Origin: Metaphire vulgaris
Lineage: Eukaryota > Annelida > Clitellata > Crassiclitellata > Megascolecidae
Assembly (NCBI GenBank): GCA_018105865.1
Contig: CM030832.1
Location: 24,975,001 to 25,039,000, forward strand
Reading direction: 5' to 3'
DNA: 64,000 nt
The notes beneath the pieces are model-generated. The model was not told the DNA's origin. It was given only the letters and a program-made list of their open reading frames with translations, and searched no databases. The translations under genes and the position numbers were made by a program. Below are positions 1 through 11,857 of this stretch, piece by piece (the first letter of the stretch is position 1; every line of letters starts with the position of its first letter).

Positions 1-67
1 CACCCAAAGTCGAATTAGACTTCCAGCTAAATTTTAGCATTTCAGTTCACTTATTTTAGGCAACGTA

Positions 68-349
68 CAGTGTTTATTCTAGCCACCTCGACTTTGGGGA
101 GTTGAAATGTTTGGGGGGGGGGGACAAAGTTGGAGTCTGAAATCTCTCGACAAGCAAAAAAAGTCATCAAGTATATTCTTCCCTCTCCGAATACCCATCC
201 ATATATTTTTCCCTCCCCAAAAACGAAAAACCCGCCCCTCGTCGCACTTTGGGGGGGGGATTTCCACCTCCCAATGCAAAATTTAAAAAAAAAGAGGAAC
301 ATTTTTAACTTGGGGGAATTCCCCCAGAGAAGGCCTAGAATAAACACTG
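68..349. mobile_element. MITE with 9-bp target duplication (copy 1)
   Basis: The termini are a perfect 15-bp inverted repeat, CAGTGTTTATTCTAG at 68-82 and its reverse complement at 335-349. The element is flanked by the 9-bp direct repeat GGCAACGTA at 59-67 and 350-358, which occurs once in the empty-site copy near 56185. It is 282 bp, rich in G and C runs, and non-coding. A second copy lies at 47867-48199 in the opposite orientation. TIRs beginning CAGTG suggest hAT, but hAT elements usually make 8-bp duplications; a Mutator-like or Merlin-like origin (8-9 bp) is possible. Confidence 0.85.
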
Positions 350-448
350 GGCAACGTATTTTTAACGTACGGAACTTTTACCGTATGCGTATAAAACGTA
401 TAATACCATTGGAAATATTATACGTAAGGTCGACCCTTGGTTTTGAGT

Positions 449-449
<1 letters not shown>

Positions 450-487
<38 letters not shown>

Positions 488-1420
488 TTGAAAGTTAGGA
501 TTTATGTGGTGAATCATCCTAGAAGGACTACTTGAACACATTACAAAGTACATGAATAATATAGGTCAGGATTTAACAGAATAGCTCATCTCAAACAGCC
601 AAGTCTTCAGTTGCTTCTTAAATATGTCCAGAGAAGGTGATGATTGAACACAGACTGGAAGACGATTCCAGGCTTTCGCTGCGGTAACCGGGAAGGCACG
701 GTCGCCGGCAGTGGCAAGGCGTGTGCGCGGCACGAGAAGTGCTTGAGTGGAGCCAGATCGCGGACGCCTTCTACTGTCTGTGTCAGCCGATCTCTGGAGT
801 TCGCACTGGAGATAGGAGGGGCCGATGTCGTGCAGGCACCGATAGACGAGGGTTGCCAACTTATACGTTATTCGCTCGGGGACTGAGAGCCAGTGTAGGT
901 CGATCAACAGTGGCGTGATGTGGTCATACTTCCTTGATCGATGGATCAGGCGTGCAGCCGCATGAAGTACGCTCTGGAGTCTGTCGAGGAGGTATTTCGG
1001 GAGCCCTGCTAAGGTGGCGTTGCCGTAGTCAAGTTTAGTGATTACTAAGGCACTGATCAAAGTCTTCAGGGCAGTGAGAGAGACATATATTCGTATGCTG
1101 CGAATTAACCGCAGTGCTGCGAAGCAGCTGGCGACGGTGCGTGTCACGTGTTGCCTCGTCGTGGCGGTATTATCGATATAGATGCCGAGATTTCTGACAT
1201 AGGGGCTTGGATGGATATCGTGACCATTGATCCGGACCGAAGTGGATTGGAGCAGGTGCTGTTGTCTTTCGGTTGCCATCCATAAGATTTCTGTCTTCGC
1301 AGTATTGAGCTGGACACGATTTGAGCCACACAGTTCGTAATTCGTGATTGGAGTTGTTGGGTAAGAGCTGAGTGACAACTCCCATATACCTGGGTATCAT
1401 CTGCATATAGGTGTGCAGTT
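450..1420 (-). pseudogene. 5'-truncated non-LTR retrotransposon (CR1/L2/Jockey group)
   Basis: On the minus strand a 270-codon open stretch (1378-566) carries the C-terminal half of a reverse transcriptase: KTEILW, an LDYGN block, a LDRLQSVLHAAARLI block, an LHWLSVPERI thumb block and a terminal AWNRLP...LKTWLF motif. The catalytic LYADD lies just upstream (about 1410-1395) in another frame, and the segment between YADD and KTEILW is too short, so an internal deletion with frameshift has occurred. The 3' tail is (AAAT)n, seen as TTTA repeats at 450-488. The empty-site copy shows insertion after GAGTT, with AGTT probably duplicated. Confidence 0.85.
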
Positions 1421-1580
1421 GTATGATTAATGCCTTGACAGTCGTTGCTAGACCGTCTAATGAATTAAAATCTATTTGAATTTCTAATATGGCCGCTGAT
1501 AACGTGGTCCATTCATCAAAACGATGCTGTTGCACTCGCTGCCTGTCGCATGAGGCTTGAGTAAAAAAACTCTATAGAAT

Positions 1581-2007
1581 TTAAGATGTAATTTACAGTT
1601 GCTTTTAATTAATGCCCAACAGCGATGGTACATACGACGGTAGTCCTAAGGTTATAGGCAGGGGCGTCGGAACCATGGGGGAAATGGGGGCAGTTGCCCC
1701 ACACAATTTTATTCGTGGGGGCAATTGCCCCCACATCCTCTTAGAAAATTTCAAGTTGAATAAATGTCATGGCTTAAAGTGCGGCGGAATGAACGATAAT
1801 GCCATAATGGCTACTATGGCGTCAACAGGCAGCAGTGATCAGTGGAGGTGCCAGGAGGGAGGTGGGGGAGCTAGGTGGCCTGGGGGGCTAAAGCCCTCTC
1901 AAATTTTCATATAGCATCACCAAATATTGGTATGTGTCGGCAGTGTAGCCTCCGGACTAAATTTCAGACTCTGATCGAGTGACTAGTGGGACAGCACATT
2001 GCACAAA

Positions 2008-2055
<48 letters not shown>

Positions 2056-2189
2056 GAAACTTTAAATTAAAAGTCATCACTCATATTTTCCATTTTGGCT
2101 AAATAATTTAGCATAATTGGGAAATGGATAATTACTGGAATTGACAATTGACAAATGGAAATCTTTAGCTGAGTTTGTATACGGCTGTG
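1581..2189. other. Non-coding stretch with a one-ended hAT-like repeat and (AT)n
   Basis: No gene is visible. Around 1660-1740 and 1839-1890 are G-rich segments beginning CAGGGGCGTCGG and CAGTGGAGGTGCC that resemble the ends of hAT-type MITEs, but I could not pair either with a second terminus. A dinucleotide (AT)n run occupies about 2014-2052. Confidence 0.4.
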
Positions 2190-4215
2190 CAGTGTGCAGT
2201 ATTCTAGTTTCAAATTTGGCAAGAACATGCAGGTATCCATTGCTTCAGCGCGTCAGGAAATAGGACGAAGGTGTGACTTGATTTGCGATACTCTGGCGTT
2301 GGTGAAAGGCGTTTCTAACTTTATTCTGGACTCGAAAATACGAGAGGGAAAGTTATCAGATATTGTTCGTCACCCATGTCTTGAAAATGGCTATGCGACT
2401 GATGCTGGTAAATTAACTGAACAGGCTTTGCATGTGCTACCACTATGTACAACTCGGTGTGTAAGAGTGGCAGCAATGATTAGGTTCCTGAAAAATTATG
2501 GCTCCAGATTGAGATTCTTGTACAAGACAAGAAAGCGCTTGAAGATACACGACGCGCTGAAGCAAGAGGGTATCTGCGTGTCCTTGCCAAATTTGAAACG
2601 ATCTTTGGCCAGCTGGTGTCAGTTAAAATATTTTGGCCCTGTGAGAGTCTTGTCAGAGCTCTTCAGAAGCCTGGGTTAGCCGGGATACATCTGCCATTCA
2701 GTCGGTAGGCACTTTGAAAAGTACTCTGTCAGACATTCGCAGCGATGCAGCTTTTGACGCAGTGTACCGGTGGACGCGCTCTAAATACAGAAGACGATGG
2801 TCTATGTTTGCAATAGCGACTGATATCGATGTAGTGAAGAATGCTAAAGATAGTGGCTCAATATGGTGCTTGAAATCGATCTCTAACAGAACGAAATAGG
2901 TTTCAAAAATGCGGTTGAATTTGTACAAATCCTATGCATTATTAGCATTATAGAATAACGAGTGTTGTCATGGATGAGGCGATTTAAATGCGGAAGATGA
3001 TGGCCTATGTTTGCAGTAGCGATTGATATCTATTTAGTGAAGAATACTAAAGATAGTGGCTCGATATAGTGCTTGAATTCGATCTCCAACAGGACGAAAT
3101 AAGTTTCAAAATTGCGTTGAATTTGTACAAATACTATGCATTTTTAGTATTATGGAATAACGGGAATTGTCAGTGTGGAGGCGTTTTAAATACAGAAGAC
3201 AATGGATTAAGTTTGCAATATCGATTGGTATCGATATAGTGAAGAATGTTAAAGATACTGGCTGAATATGGTACTTTTATTCGATCTCTATTAGGACGAA
3301 ATAACTTTCAAATGTGCGGTTGGATTTGCACAAACCCTGTGCATTATTAGCATTATGGAACAACGGAGGGTTGTCATGGTGGAGGCGCTCTAAATACAGA
3401 AGACGATGGCCTAAATTTGCAATAGCGATTGATATCGATGTACTAAAGGATGCTAAAGATAGTCGCTGAATATGGTACTTGAATTCGATCTCTAACAAAG
3501 CAAGCTGACGAATTGGCCGCTTTATCTGAGTCCACCGCTTGTGCCGAGAGCAAAAAAAGGCACCGAAAAGAAGATACGAGAGCTCCGACGCGCCCACAGC
3601 AGCAGCGTAACTTGACGCCATCATAAATCTCCGAAAGGCGTATTTCGCAGTTATTGATCGGTAGACGAAAGAATTGGATAGACGATTGTGTAACTCGCGC
3701 GCAGGTTTATCTCAACTAGGAAAACTATAAACCATTATGCTTTCTGCAGCAGATGGTCGCACACTGCCACTGGGTTGAAGCAGCGGGCTTGGAGTCCACC
3801 AGGATGATTTCGATACTGAAAAGCTGCATGCTCAGCTTGTTATGTTATCATCAGCCCTGAATCAGTCATGTAACTTTGGTTCTGGAACGAGTGTTTCGTC
3901 AATCATTACTGCAGTGAGCCAGAGCAAGTGTCTACGTTTGCTATTTGACCAAATTGTATGTCTCTTAATGCTTATGCTCACTGTTCCTGCTTCGGCTGCT
4001 ACAGCTGAACGATCGTTCAGGTCTCTACGCAGGCTGAAAAACTGCATGCGAGCTAGGATGAGTCGATGACACAAAGAAGGCTCACAAACTTGCTCGTGCT
4101 TTACGTGCATAAATCAGAAGCGAAAAAGCTATCACTACTCGATAAACAATTGTAGCTAAGGAATTCATCCAACGTGCTACTGAACGCGTGTCCCCATTTG
4201 GCATTTCCAAGTAGC
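2190..4215 (+). pseudogene. Degenerate hAT transposase (ZMYM1-like type)
   Basis: The first part (2194-2679) reads through a block resembling the RNase H-like core of ZMYM1-like hAT proteins, including LPLCTTRC where a PTRW motif is usual. The C-terminal part (3842-4213) has the hAT dimerisation signature: TVPASAATAERSFR followed by LRRLKN, then, after frameshifts, RLTNLLVLYVH and AKEFIQRATERVSPFG ending at a stop near 4213. Several frameshifts and stops separate the pieces and a tandem array (2776-3497) sits in the middle. It is a dead DNA transposon. The TIRs were not found. Confidence 0.7.
2776..3497. repeat. 202-bp tandem array, about 3.6 copies
   Basis: Unit starts, marked by a GCG-CT-CTAAATACAGAAGA-like sequence, occur at 2776, 2979, 3181 and 3385, giving periods of 203, 202 and 204 bp. 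Each unit also contains GATATCGAT-like, GAAGAATGCTAAAGATA-like and TTCGATCTCTAAC-like blocks. Copies differ by roughly 10-15 percent by eye. The array lies between two parts of the hAT transposase relic, so it arose inside or was inserted into that element. Confidence 0.85.
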
Positions 4216-5399
4216 TGATTAATGATAAAGACATATAACTTGATACAAATAAAACTAGCTTCATCGTTGACGCTACTTGTTAGTAATTTTGTCACGTATA
4301 AAGTGAAAATATTGTCGACAAGTATGACACTTCTTGTTAATGGTTTAACCGTTACTGAGTACTTGGCTACTTGTTAGTAATTTTGTCAAATTTAGCCAGA
4401 TTTAAAGTGAAGTATTGTCTACAAGTATGACAGTAATCGTCAGCTTGTGGGGGCTTCGCCTCAACCCCCACCGGGGCCCTGCCCATGGACCCCTTCCGGG
4501 ACCTACCGCGGTCCCGGGCCTCTGCCATTTTTCCTGCTCTCACATCGCTATATAACTTCCGACGCTCCTGGTTATAGGTTCAATTTGCACAAGAGGCCAA
4601 GTGTTTTAGTCAGTACGAAGGATTTTTCTCCAAAAAGCGCATTAAATCATTGATTTTTGAAGAGAATACTACGCTATAATATTTCTGGAGAGTTATGGTC
4701 ATTACCGAGAACACGGATAGCGTGAGCAGGCCCATCCAGACGGGGGCAGGAGGGTCATTTGGCCCGGGCCTCCATCCGAGAGGAGCCTCAAAATGTGGTG
4801 ATGATTTTTAAATTTATTGGTGAAGGCCTTTTTTGCTTGCCTGTCACATTAAAAATCTGGCGATGACCTTTTTTTGCTCGTGGCCGATTTATCAAATTTT
4901 GAGACTTTTTGCTTAAAAATTCCACCTGGCCCGGGCCTCCTTTCAGCCTCTGAAGGGGCCTGAGCGTGAGACCGACTGTTCAGAAGATTACCTTATTATT
5001 CATAGATCAAACCGTTGGGTAACTTCATAATAACTGAAATTTCGCACCTCTTCTGTAGATGGAAATGTACCCTCAGTGAATTGGGAGATGGCAATCTTAA
5101 CCTTAAACACCTGCTCGCAATTATGTAAAACATTGCCGCTAATGTATGCACTGAGGTTTCTCATTAAACAGCGACACGACTGATAGCTAATCTGATAGGC
5201 GACTTGCTATCGTTGGTATTCTTTGATGTGCTATCCGGGACAGAGGAATTCTCAGACGCCCGAGACAGAGAGAAGCCGGAAGAAACAGACAATCGACAAT
5301 AATCACAAGTGAAGACGAGAGTCAGTCGAGTCCTTTAAATCGTGAAATCATTCTCCTTCAGCCTTTCCCTTTTTCGCTATAATGTTTCATGCATAGATT
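4216..5399. other. Non-coding stretch with a short direct duplication and GC-rich patches
   Basis: A block containing CTACTTGTTAGTAATTTTGTCA and ending in ACAAGTATGACA is present at about 4271-4330 and again at 4368-4434 (period about 99 bp). A GC-rich hairpin-like patch follows at 4446-4530. Two direct copies of GGCCCGGGCCTCC occur at about 4760 and 4926 and may mark a decayed MITE. No gene was recognised. Confidence 0.5.
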
Positions 5400-5679
5400 C
5401 AGAGCCGTAACTAGGGGACGGGGGCAAGTCGCCTCGAGCGCCGACCCGGGGAAGGTCGCTTTTTTGAGTGTGAAACAATTTTTGGGTGTGAATAAAAGAA
5501 GAGCCATGGCGACTAAAAAAAGTCATCATTCCGAAAATGGAGGAGTATTTATATTTATTTCGAGGTAACGAATAAGAAAACTTCGTTACGACTAAAAAAA
5601 GAAAAAGGTCGTCACCGAAATTTAGGGGCGCAAAATGGAAATCTGGCCCCGGGCGCCGAAAACGTTAGTTACGGCTCTG
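5400..5679. mobile_element. hAT-type MITE
   Basis: The inverted termini are CAGAGCCGTAACTA at 5400-5413 and its complement ending at 5679. The flanks are an 8-bp direct repeat with one mismatch: CATAGATT before and CATAGATG after. The 280-bp interior is non-coding. Termini starting CAGRGCCGTA plus an 8-bp duplication are typical of non-autonomous hAT elements. Confidence 0.8.
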
Positions 5680-6105
5680 CATAGATGCAATAAAAGATTT
5701 TACGTTTTTTTAATTTTTCCCACGTTTTTAACGTTCTTTTTTAAATTTTCGCCAGCGTTTTTTAGTATAAAAACGTTTTTTATTATAAAAAATTTATATA
5801 TATATTTATTATAAAAAATTTATTAATCTCCCTCGGATAAACGTCGGAAACGTTTTTTATTCAACGTTTTAAACTTTTTTTTATTTCTGCAACGTTTTTT
5901 ACGTTTTTGTTATTTCTCCAACGATTTTTACAGCTATGGCTTCATGCACGACGCCCTATGATCCAACGACTTCGCCTGGCTTAAAACCCACTTGCAGTAT
6001 CTGATTTAGCGGTTTTCACATTTAGACTTAGCGCCTAAACATAACTAACCGTTAAGGAGCTAATTCTGAAATCACTATGCACAGCAACTGCGCACGATTC
6101 AACTT
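5680..6105. other. AT-rich non-coding stretch with ACGTTTTT repeats
   Basis: Between about 5700 and 5930 the word ACGTTTTT or AACGTTTTTT recurs many times at irregular spacing, with a TTTATTATAAAAAATTTAT duplication near 5770-5822. No gene was seen. Confidence 0.5.
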
Positions 6106-6268
6106 CAATCAATCAATCAACCAACCAACCTATCAATCAATCAATCAGTCAATCAACCAACCTATCAATCAATCAAACAAATCAATCGATCAATCAACCA
6201 ACCAACCTATCAATCGATCGATCGATCGATCAATCAATCAATCAATCAGTCAATCAGTCAGTCAGTCA

Positions 6269-6320
<52 letters not shown>
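6106..6320. repeat. Compound tetranucleotide microsatellite
   Basis: Successive runs of AATC, AACC/ATCA, ATCG, CAGT, CTGT and CTAT repeats follow one another, each apparently derived by single-base drift from its neighbour. Reading frames through it are low complexity and are not genes. Confidence 0.9.
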
Positions 6321-6321
<1 letters not shown>

Positions 6322-6793
6322 GGGGTTGTCCATTAATATGTCAACAATTTTTGGGCAATTTTTATAGATTACAATGAATATTCTAAATGTCCACCGAAAA
6401 ATAACATGTTTTCATCAGACGTTGTTCCCAAACTGGGCTGGATATTGTGATCTCTGTTACTTCAGCAGAGATCATTATGTCGGCGTCGATGAGGCTTGGG
6501 AATAACCTGTGACGAAGAATTTGATTTGAGTCCAGTCCTAGAAACCCACCGGTAGGTATTATTGTACAAGTACCTACGTTATAATATTGCAATTGCGTTG
6601 ACACAGGCTTATTTCACATGCAATGGCATTTAAAAGCTAATTAAGTGAGTACTTGAAGTAAAATCGCGTGAATATCTACAGCGCTTTCCTGCACAAGCAC
6701 CGTAGTAGCTTATTTATTATTCCTAGCGCCTAAATTCACCTGTTGAAATAAACTTAGCCATAGCCGAAGTTTAGTGGTCAGCAAGACAGTCAA
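6321..6793. other. Non-coding flank left of the LTR element
   Basis: Nothing recognisable was found between the microsatellite and the target duplication of the LTR element; only short spurious reading frames occur. Confidence 0.4.
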
Positions 6794-6799
6794 GACTAG

Positions 6800-7547
6800 T
6801 TTAGTATAAGAATACAGCCTACTGTTACGTATTTGTCTTCGACAGAATTTGGTATATCGGAGAATACGAATAGTGTAGAGATTCATTCGGTTCCTTTGAG
6901 AACTCTAGTGACTAAGATAGCTAGGTGTTTGACTAATTTGTCTTTACTGAAAGCTGTACTTATGGCTGCGCAAGCCTCGATATGTATGAGCGAATGCATG
7001 GATCGGCTAGATTAGATACCGGCTGTAATCCGACTAGAGAAGAGCCATCTGGCGAATCTGCGAATTCCTATGGTCTTGTTATTGTCGGTCTATTTGAAGT
7101 CGCGTTCGCTGGAAAAGTCCGAGTACAGTATCTTCCCTATAATTTCTATCACCAGGAAGAATATCCTGGTGGAATGGAGTGGTTTGAATAATGCATTTTC
7201 TGGCTGTGAGTTGCTGAAAGAGTTCTAAACTTATTGCTGTGTGAAGTGCATGTATCATCTAGGCTTATCGCGAGCGCGGAATGTAATTATTACAGTGTGT
7301 AAGTTGTGTTGCAGCCTGTTTGTGGCTCAGTTTACCGTAATCCTATTGGTTGTCCGGTACTGATGACGTCACGTTTGATTGACGTTTGATTGTCTGAATA
7401 ATCTGAATAAATATGATGTTTCTCGGCAGCGCATTCTCTTGCCCGGCAGGATCCAAACTTACAGGAACCTGGGAGCAAGCGAGTATGCTCTTACGAGACA
7501 TTTAACATCAAACATGTCTCTTTTTAGTATAAACATATAATATACTA
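6800..7547 (+). repeat. 5' LTR
   Basis: It matches 11858-12605 over its full 748 bp with no difference seen by eye. It contains an AATAAA polyadenylation signal near 7405 and a CRE-like TGACGTCA at about 7364-7371. The short reading frames inside are mirrored exactly in the 3' LTR and are not separate genes. Confidence 0.9.
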
Positions 7548-10500
7548 GATATGGCGGAGACACCGGTCTCGTAGCTTTTCAGATCTACGAACAACAACCT
7601 TCAACCGAGTCCTGATCGCTGCGGAACGAAAACGAAGATGAAAAAACAACCAGCTACCAGCAACCGTTATAATTTATCGTCGTGCCGGAGTCTCGTACAA
7701 CTCATCTTGAAGATGTACGAGAATATAATGTCGTCATAAAGAAATTCAGACAGTCAACGAAAATTACGAAATTAACGAACATCAATGAAGATCCAATCCG
7801 ACCTCTCGAAAATCAACCAGGTTCCTGCAAACGTTAGACGTCGGATCGCCAGACAACGCCAACAACACCAGAATCATCGCGGGCCAATCGAAGCTACTCT
7901 ACGGGTCTATTGTCAACGCTGAAACCGATAAATCAACCGATAAATCGTCAACCGCGCAAGCCAGAATCTTTCGAAACCGAGGCGAGAAACGAAGAGATCT
8001 GCATCACTTCAAAGCGTCATCCGATGTGATCCGGCTTCAGGGACAAGCCATCCGCCATTTCCTGTTCCAGCCGATAGCCGAGACGCTGATCTGTTTTTTT
8101 TCGACGTCTCGAAAACCGTCGAATCATAATGTCAGTCAGGCCGCAGTCGTGTCGTCGCCTCTCTTCTCATCTCAGTCTTCGCTCAATCGACCTCTCGTCG
8201 TCATTTCAACTTTCGCTCAGCAGAGGGCGAAATCCTTTCGTTTCGTCTAACGAGATTCCTGGACTGAGCGTGAGTCACGTATTCTGTATTTCTCAAAGCG
8301 CGAATCGTCATCAAGTACAGTACGGCTTTCGTCTCGATCCTACCATTGTCAAGTCATCCGTTGGGAGAAGCCTCTTTCATCGGCTATTCCTTACCTACAG
8401 CGCCGTCAAAGTCCGTCAGATTTCATCAAAGCAAGCCACCTCAACATTCTCCACAGAGACAGTAACATTGCAATTTTCTTCTATAAATAAAATAATCTGG
8501 CTGATTTGGAGCCAAGGGAAATATATTTAGGGCCTACTGCTAATGCGATTTCTAAACTGTTTTCATGATTTTTCTAGTAGTCTTGTGTTTTGGCTAATTG
8601 TTGGTCTAATTTTTAAAAAGTATTTTGGTCATTGGAAAATCAAAGTTAGAAGCTTGAGCATTTTATTTAAAAGTATGAGAAGTCTATAACTAAGATGTGT
8701 TATGTTTGTGTGGGCACGCAAATGAATTAAGTTTTCGATGTCAATGATTAATGAATCTCGAGAGTAAATGGAATAAATAATGGGAAATGATCTTGGAAGC
8801 CCCTCGCTACCTTAAGTTTATGCAGCTGCTAATGGAAATGGAATGTTAATGGAAATGACTAAGTCAAAGTCAATTTGTTTTTAAAGCCGCGGATTGCAAT
8901 AAGGTCACTTTAAAAAGGACTGCAGCGGTTTGTGACGTCATATACCACAGAAGACCGGATTGGGTCTGCTTATCAGACTGAATTCTATTAATCCAAGATT
9001 TACCGGATTGGTCACAGCGAGCGACGTGGTTGTCCGTAATTGCATGCTACGCAAGAGAGGTCATTCGATTCTAGTTCCGCCAAAAGAGCTTACAGACAAG
9101 CACATAAGGTCTCTGGAACAGGGAATCAGAAGTCAATGAAAGATTTAAAGAATCTGACTCGTGTTTTTGCCTCTGCCCAGGATGTCCAGAGCTGGACATG
9201 TAAATGTTGTGTTTCAGATCAAAAGTTTTTTAGTAAGACAGGATTGAAGTTTTAAAATGCTCACTAAAATTTCAGTATGCTTTGATTGGAGAATATTTCA
9301 GTTTTCTTGGGTGCAGTGGGTTTTACTGCATTTTCTTTCGATTGGTTCGAATTTTACACATTTTGCTAGCTAATTTTAAAAGATAGTAAACGGTTGCTCG
9401 AAATTCTATATAATCTTTGTTGGAAAATTAAAATTAATTTGTGTCAGTTTGCAGAAATTTCTCTGGCATGAGGTCTGGTTCCGCCCTTGTATGAAGAATT
9501 GAAGCCCTGCGGCAGCCCTGATTCATTTCGTTGTTGGCAGCAGGCAAAATAATTATTTTGGGGAGCCATGGCTTGGGACCAACTTATTTTCTGAAAAATT
9601 TTCTCACGAAATTAATTTATAATTACATAGTCTTAACTGCTTTCGCCTAATTGACCCTGATCAAGTTATTTAGCGTTAGCAGAGTATTGCTTTGTATATC
9701 GCCTGAAAATAAAATTACGAATAACAACATTTAAATAAACAATCAATTGAAATAAATAATATAGCAGCTGGGTCTTCTGGAAATTGTTCTTCGTCAAAGG
9801 TACATCAAAAGATATCGCAATGATTTTAATGATATTATTCCTTGTCTTCATCGTCGTATATCTACTGAAAATACAAAAACAGCAAAATTATTAAAACGCA
9901 AAATATGAATGAATTCCTATTTTCTTCATTGCTTTATGACGATTGTTTTTTTAATCATCGAGTGAATTTGAATTTCATGTTTTGCAATGCTTTAATTCAC
10001 CATGTACTTGATGATGTGTCGTTAGTATTCAAAAGGCCTTAATTAATGGCTGGAATGCTCCACATTTTAATATATGCACAAATGCATTTTAAATCAACGT
10101 ATCGATGGTGTACTGAAGTATTGCATTTCTGTGAGCTCTGATATCTCGTGCCTTCAATTAGTCTAAAAATTTAATATTATTTGCAGCTCACTAAAAATTT
10201 CTCTCCTGGGCACTACCCCATATATTTCAGGTGTATTAAAAAAATAATAATTTAAATTTAGGGTGGATGTTTGTGTACCTTTGATCTAGTGGCATGTCGT
10301 TTTTGTTGCTCGAGGATGGCACCTCATGGCCACAGATGTCGCTGTTGAGTACTATTTCGACGTGTTGTTGTGCTTATTGCTCATAATTTTTCTTTTATAA
10401 AGGCCTAACTGCGCAATTAATAGAAGTTTTATTTCAAATTTTGGGTAGCTTTACAGTATATGTTTTGCTTGGATCAAATTCCTAGGAGATCTTTGGAGGA

Positions 10501-11857
10501 TAATTTCTATAGAATATGCAATAAATGACATAACTAGATAATCTCCCACTATGTTTTATGAAACCTGCGTCTTTTTAGGTTGACTCTTATTGAAGTTTTT
10601 CTTGTTCAAAGTCTTATTTTGCGTCCCATGTTCGATAATTATTGGTTTACTTCGCTTGTGTTTACTAGCGTCAAAAATTTCCTGCGAGTATAAAACAACA
10701 AATGCATTTATTTATCTGGTTTTTCTTCCACTATGTTATCTTGATGGGTTTGCTAAATGCAAGAAATTTCACATTTTCTTTGGTCGACTAGATTATGATC
10801 TGTCGTGAGTGTAAACCTTTACGCGTAGCTTACTACATTAATTGGATACGCAGCCTGTTCTAATAGTGCCTGTTTAAACAGATTACAGTATTTCAGACAA
10901 TGAGTGAATATGATCGAATAGTTCTTACCTCGTTTAGCCGAAGTTTAAATTCTTCAAATTAAGCAGTAACATTTCCGTTTCAGTGATATTTTGATCGAAT
11001 CAGGCGTCTTTGTTCATGAGTCGTATGCTGCAAAAACTTCTCTAGAACAGACTGTACTTGGCTGTCGACCTCAGCCTCAGCCGCTTAGTCGATGCTCTAT
11101 GCATTAGGCCTATCTCCAACTCCTCGCGTACTCTGTAAATCGCTATGTGTGATTATGCTGCAAAACCTCTTTGCTGGACGCGATGAGTCATATATTATAA
11201 TTCCTCGTGTTCACGCTTCTAATTTCTTCGACTGTTTCTATGCATCGAGCGCGCTTGAATATTGTTTCTTCCAACAGAAACTTTCTCTGCATAAATTATG
11301 CTACGACCCTTTTGCTAGCGAATTTAGTTCTTGCTACAGCGCAAGCGCTGGTTGCTTCGTTTGCTTTGCTGTAAAGTTTCTTGAGCCCGAATGCAGATTA
11401 CGCTGTTGCATTGCTGCAGATGCTGCAGATGCTGTAAGCGCCGCGCGCTCTTCACCGGCGGATTCTTGCGATAACCTCCTGACCTCTGCCTGTCATTCAT
11501 GCGGAGGCTCCGAAATACTAATAGTATGTGAACAGGAAACGCTTACACTTTCAAAACAAACTTGTATACGACTTGTGGTTCAATATTAGTAATTTTTATA
11601 AGTGCATTAGTTATTCATTATATGTCTGATAAAATAATTTTTTCTCGATTCTTGTTATTTTTTTCTAGTGTTCAGTGCCAGATTTACTATAAATGTTTTT
11701 TCCATACGCTTACAGTTTTAAATATTTTCAATACTGGTTATTCTTAGCTTTCATTGGTTGCCTTACACTTTGGTACTTATTCTGTCATTGGTATTCCTTC
11801 GTAGTTGCTTTTATTTCATTTTCTTTCGTGGACGAAAGTTTTAAAAGTTGAGAGGGA

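Larger units (their letters stand above)
1..1580 (+). repeat. Duplicated low-copy segment, interrupted copy
   Basis: The pieces 1-67, 350-449 and about 1417-1580 match, in order, the nearly continuous segment at 56131-56462. Two blocks present here are absent from the distal copy: 68-349 (a MITE) and 450-1420 (a truncated non-LTR retrotransposon). The distal copy therefore acts as an empty-site reference. The matching pieces differ by scattered substitutions and small indels, so the duplication is not very recent. No coding potential was seen in the shared segment itself. Confidence 0.8.

Noticed and set aside
2194..2679. A 161-codon host gene
   Set aside because: The adjacent downstream sequence shows hAT dimerisation motifs in the same orientation, so it is better read as part of a dead hAT transposase.
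6077..6322. 81-codon frame of Ser, Ile, Asn and Gln repeats
   Set aside because: A direct product of tetranucleotide microsatellites.
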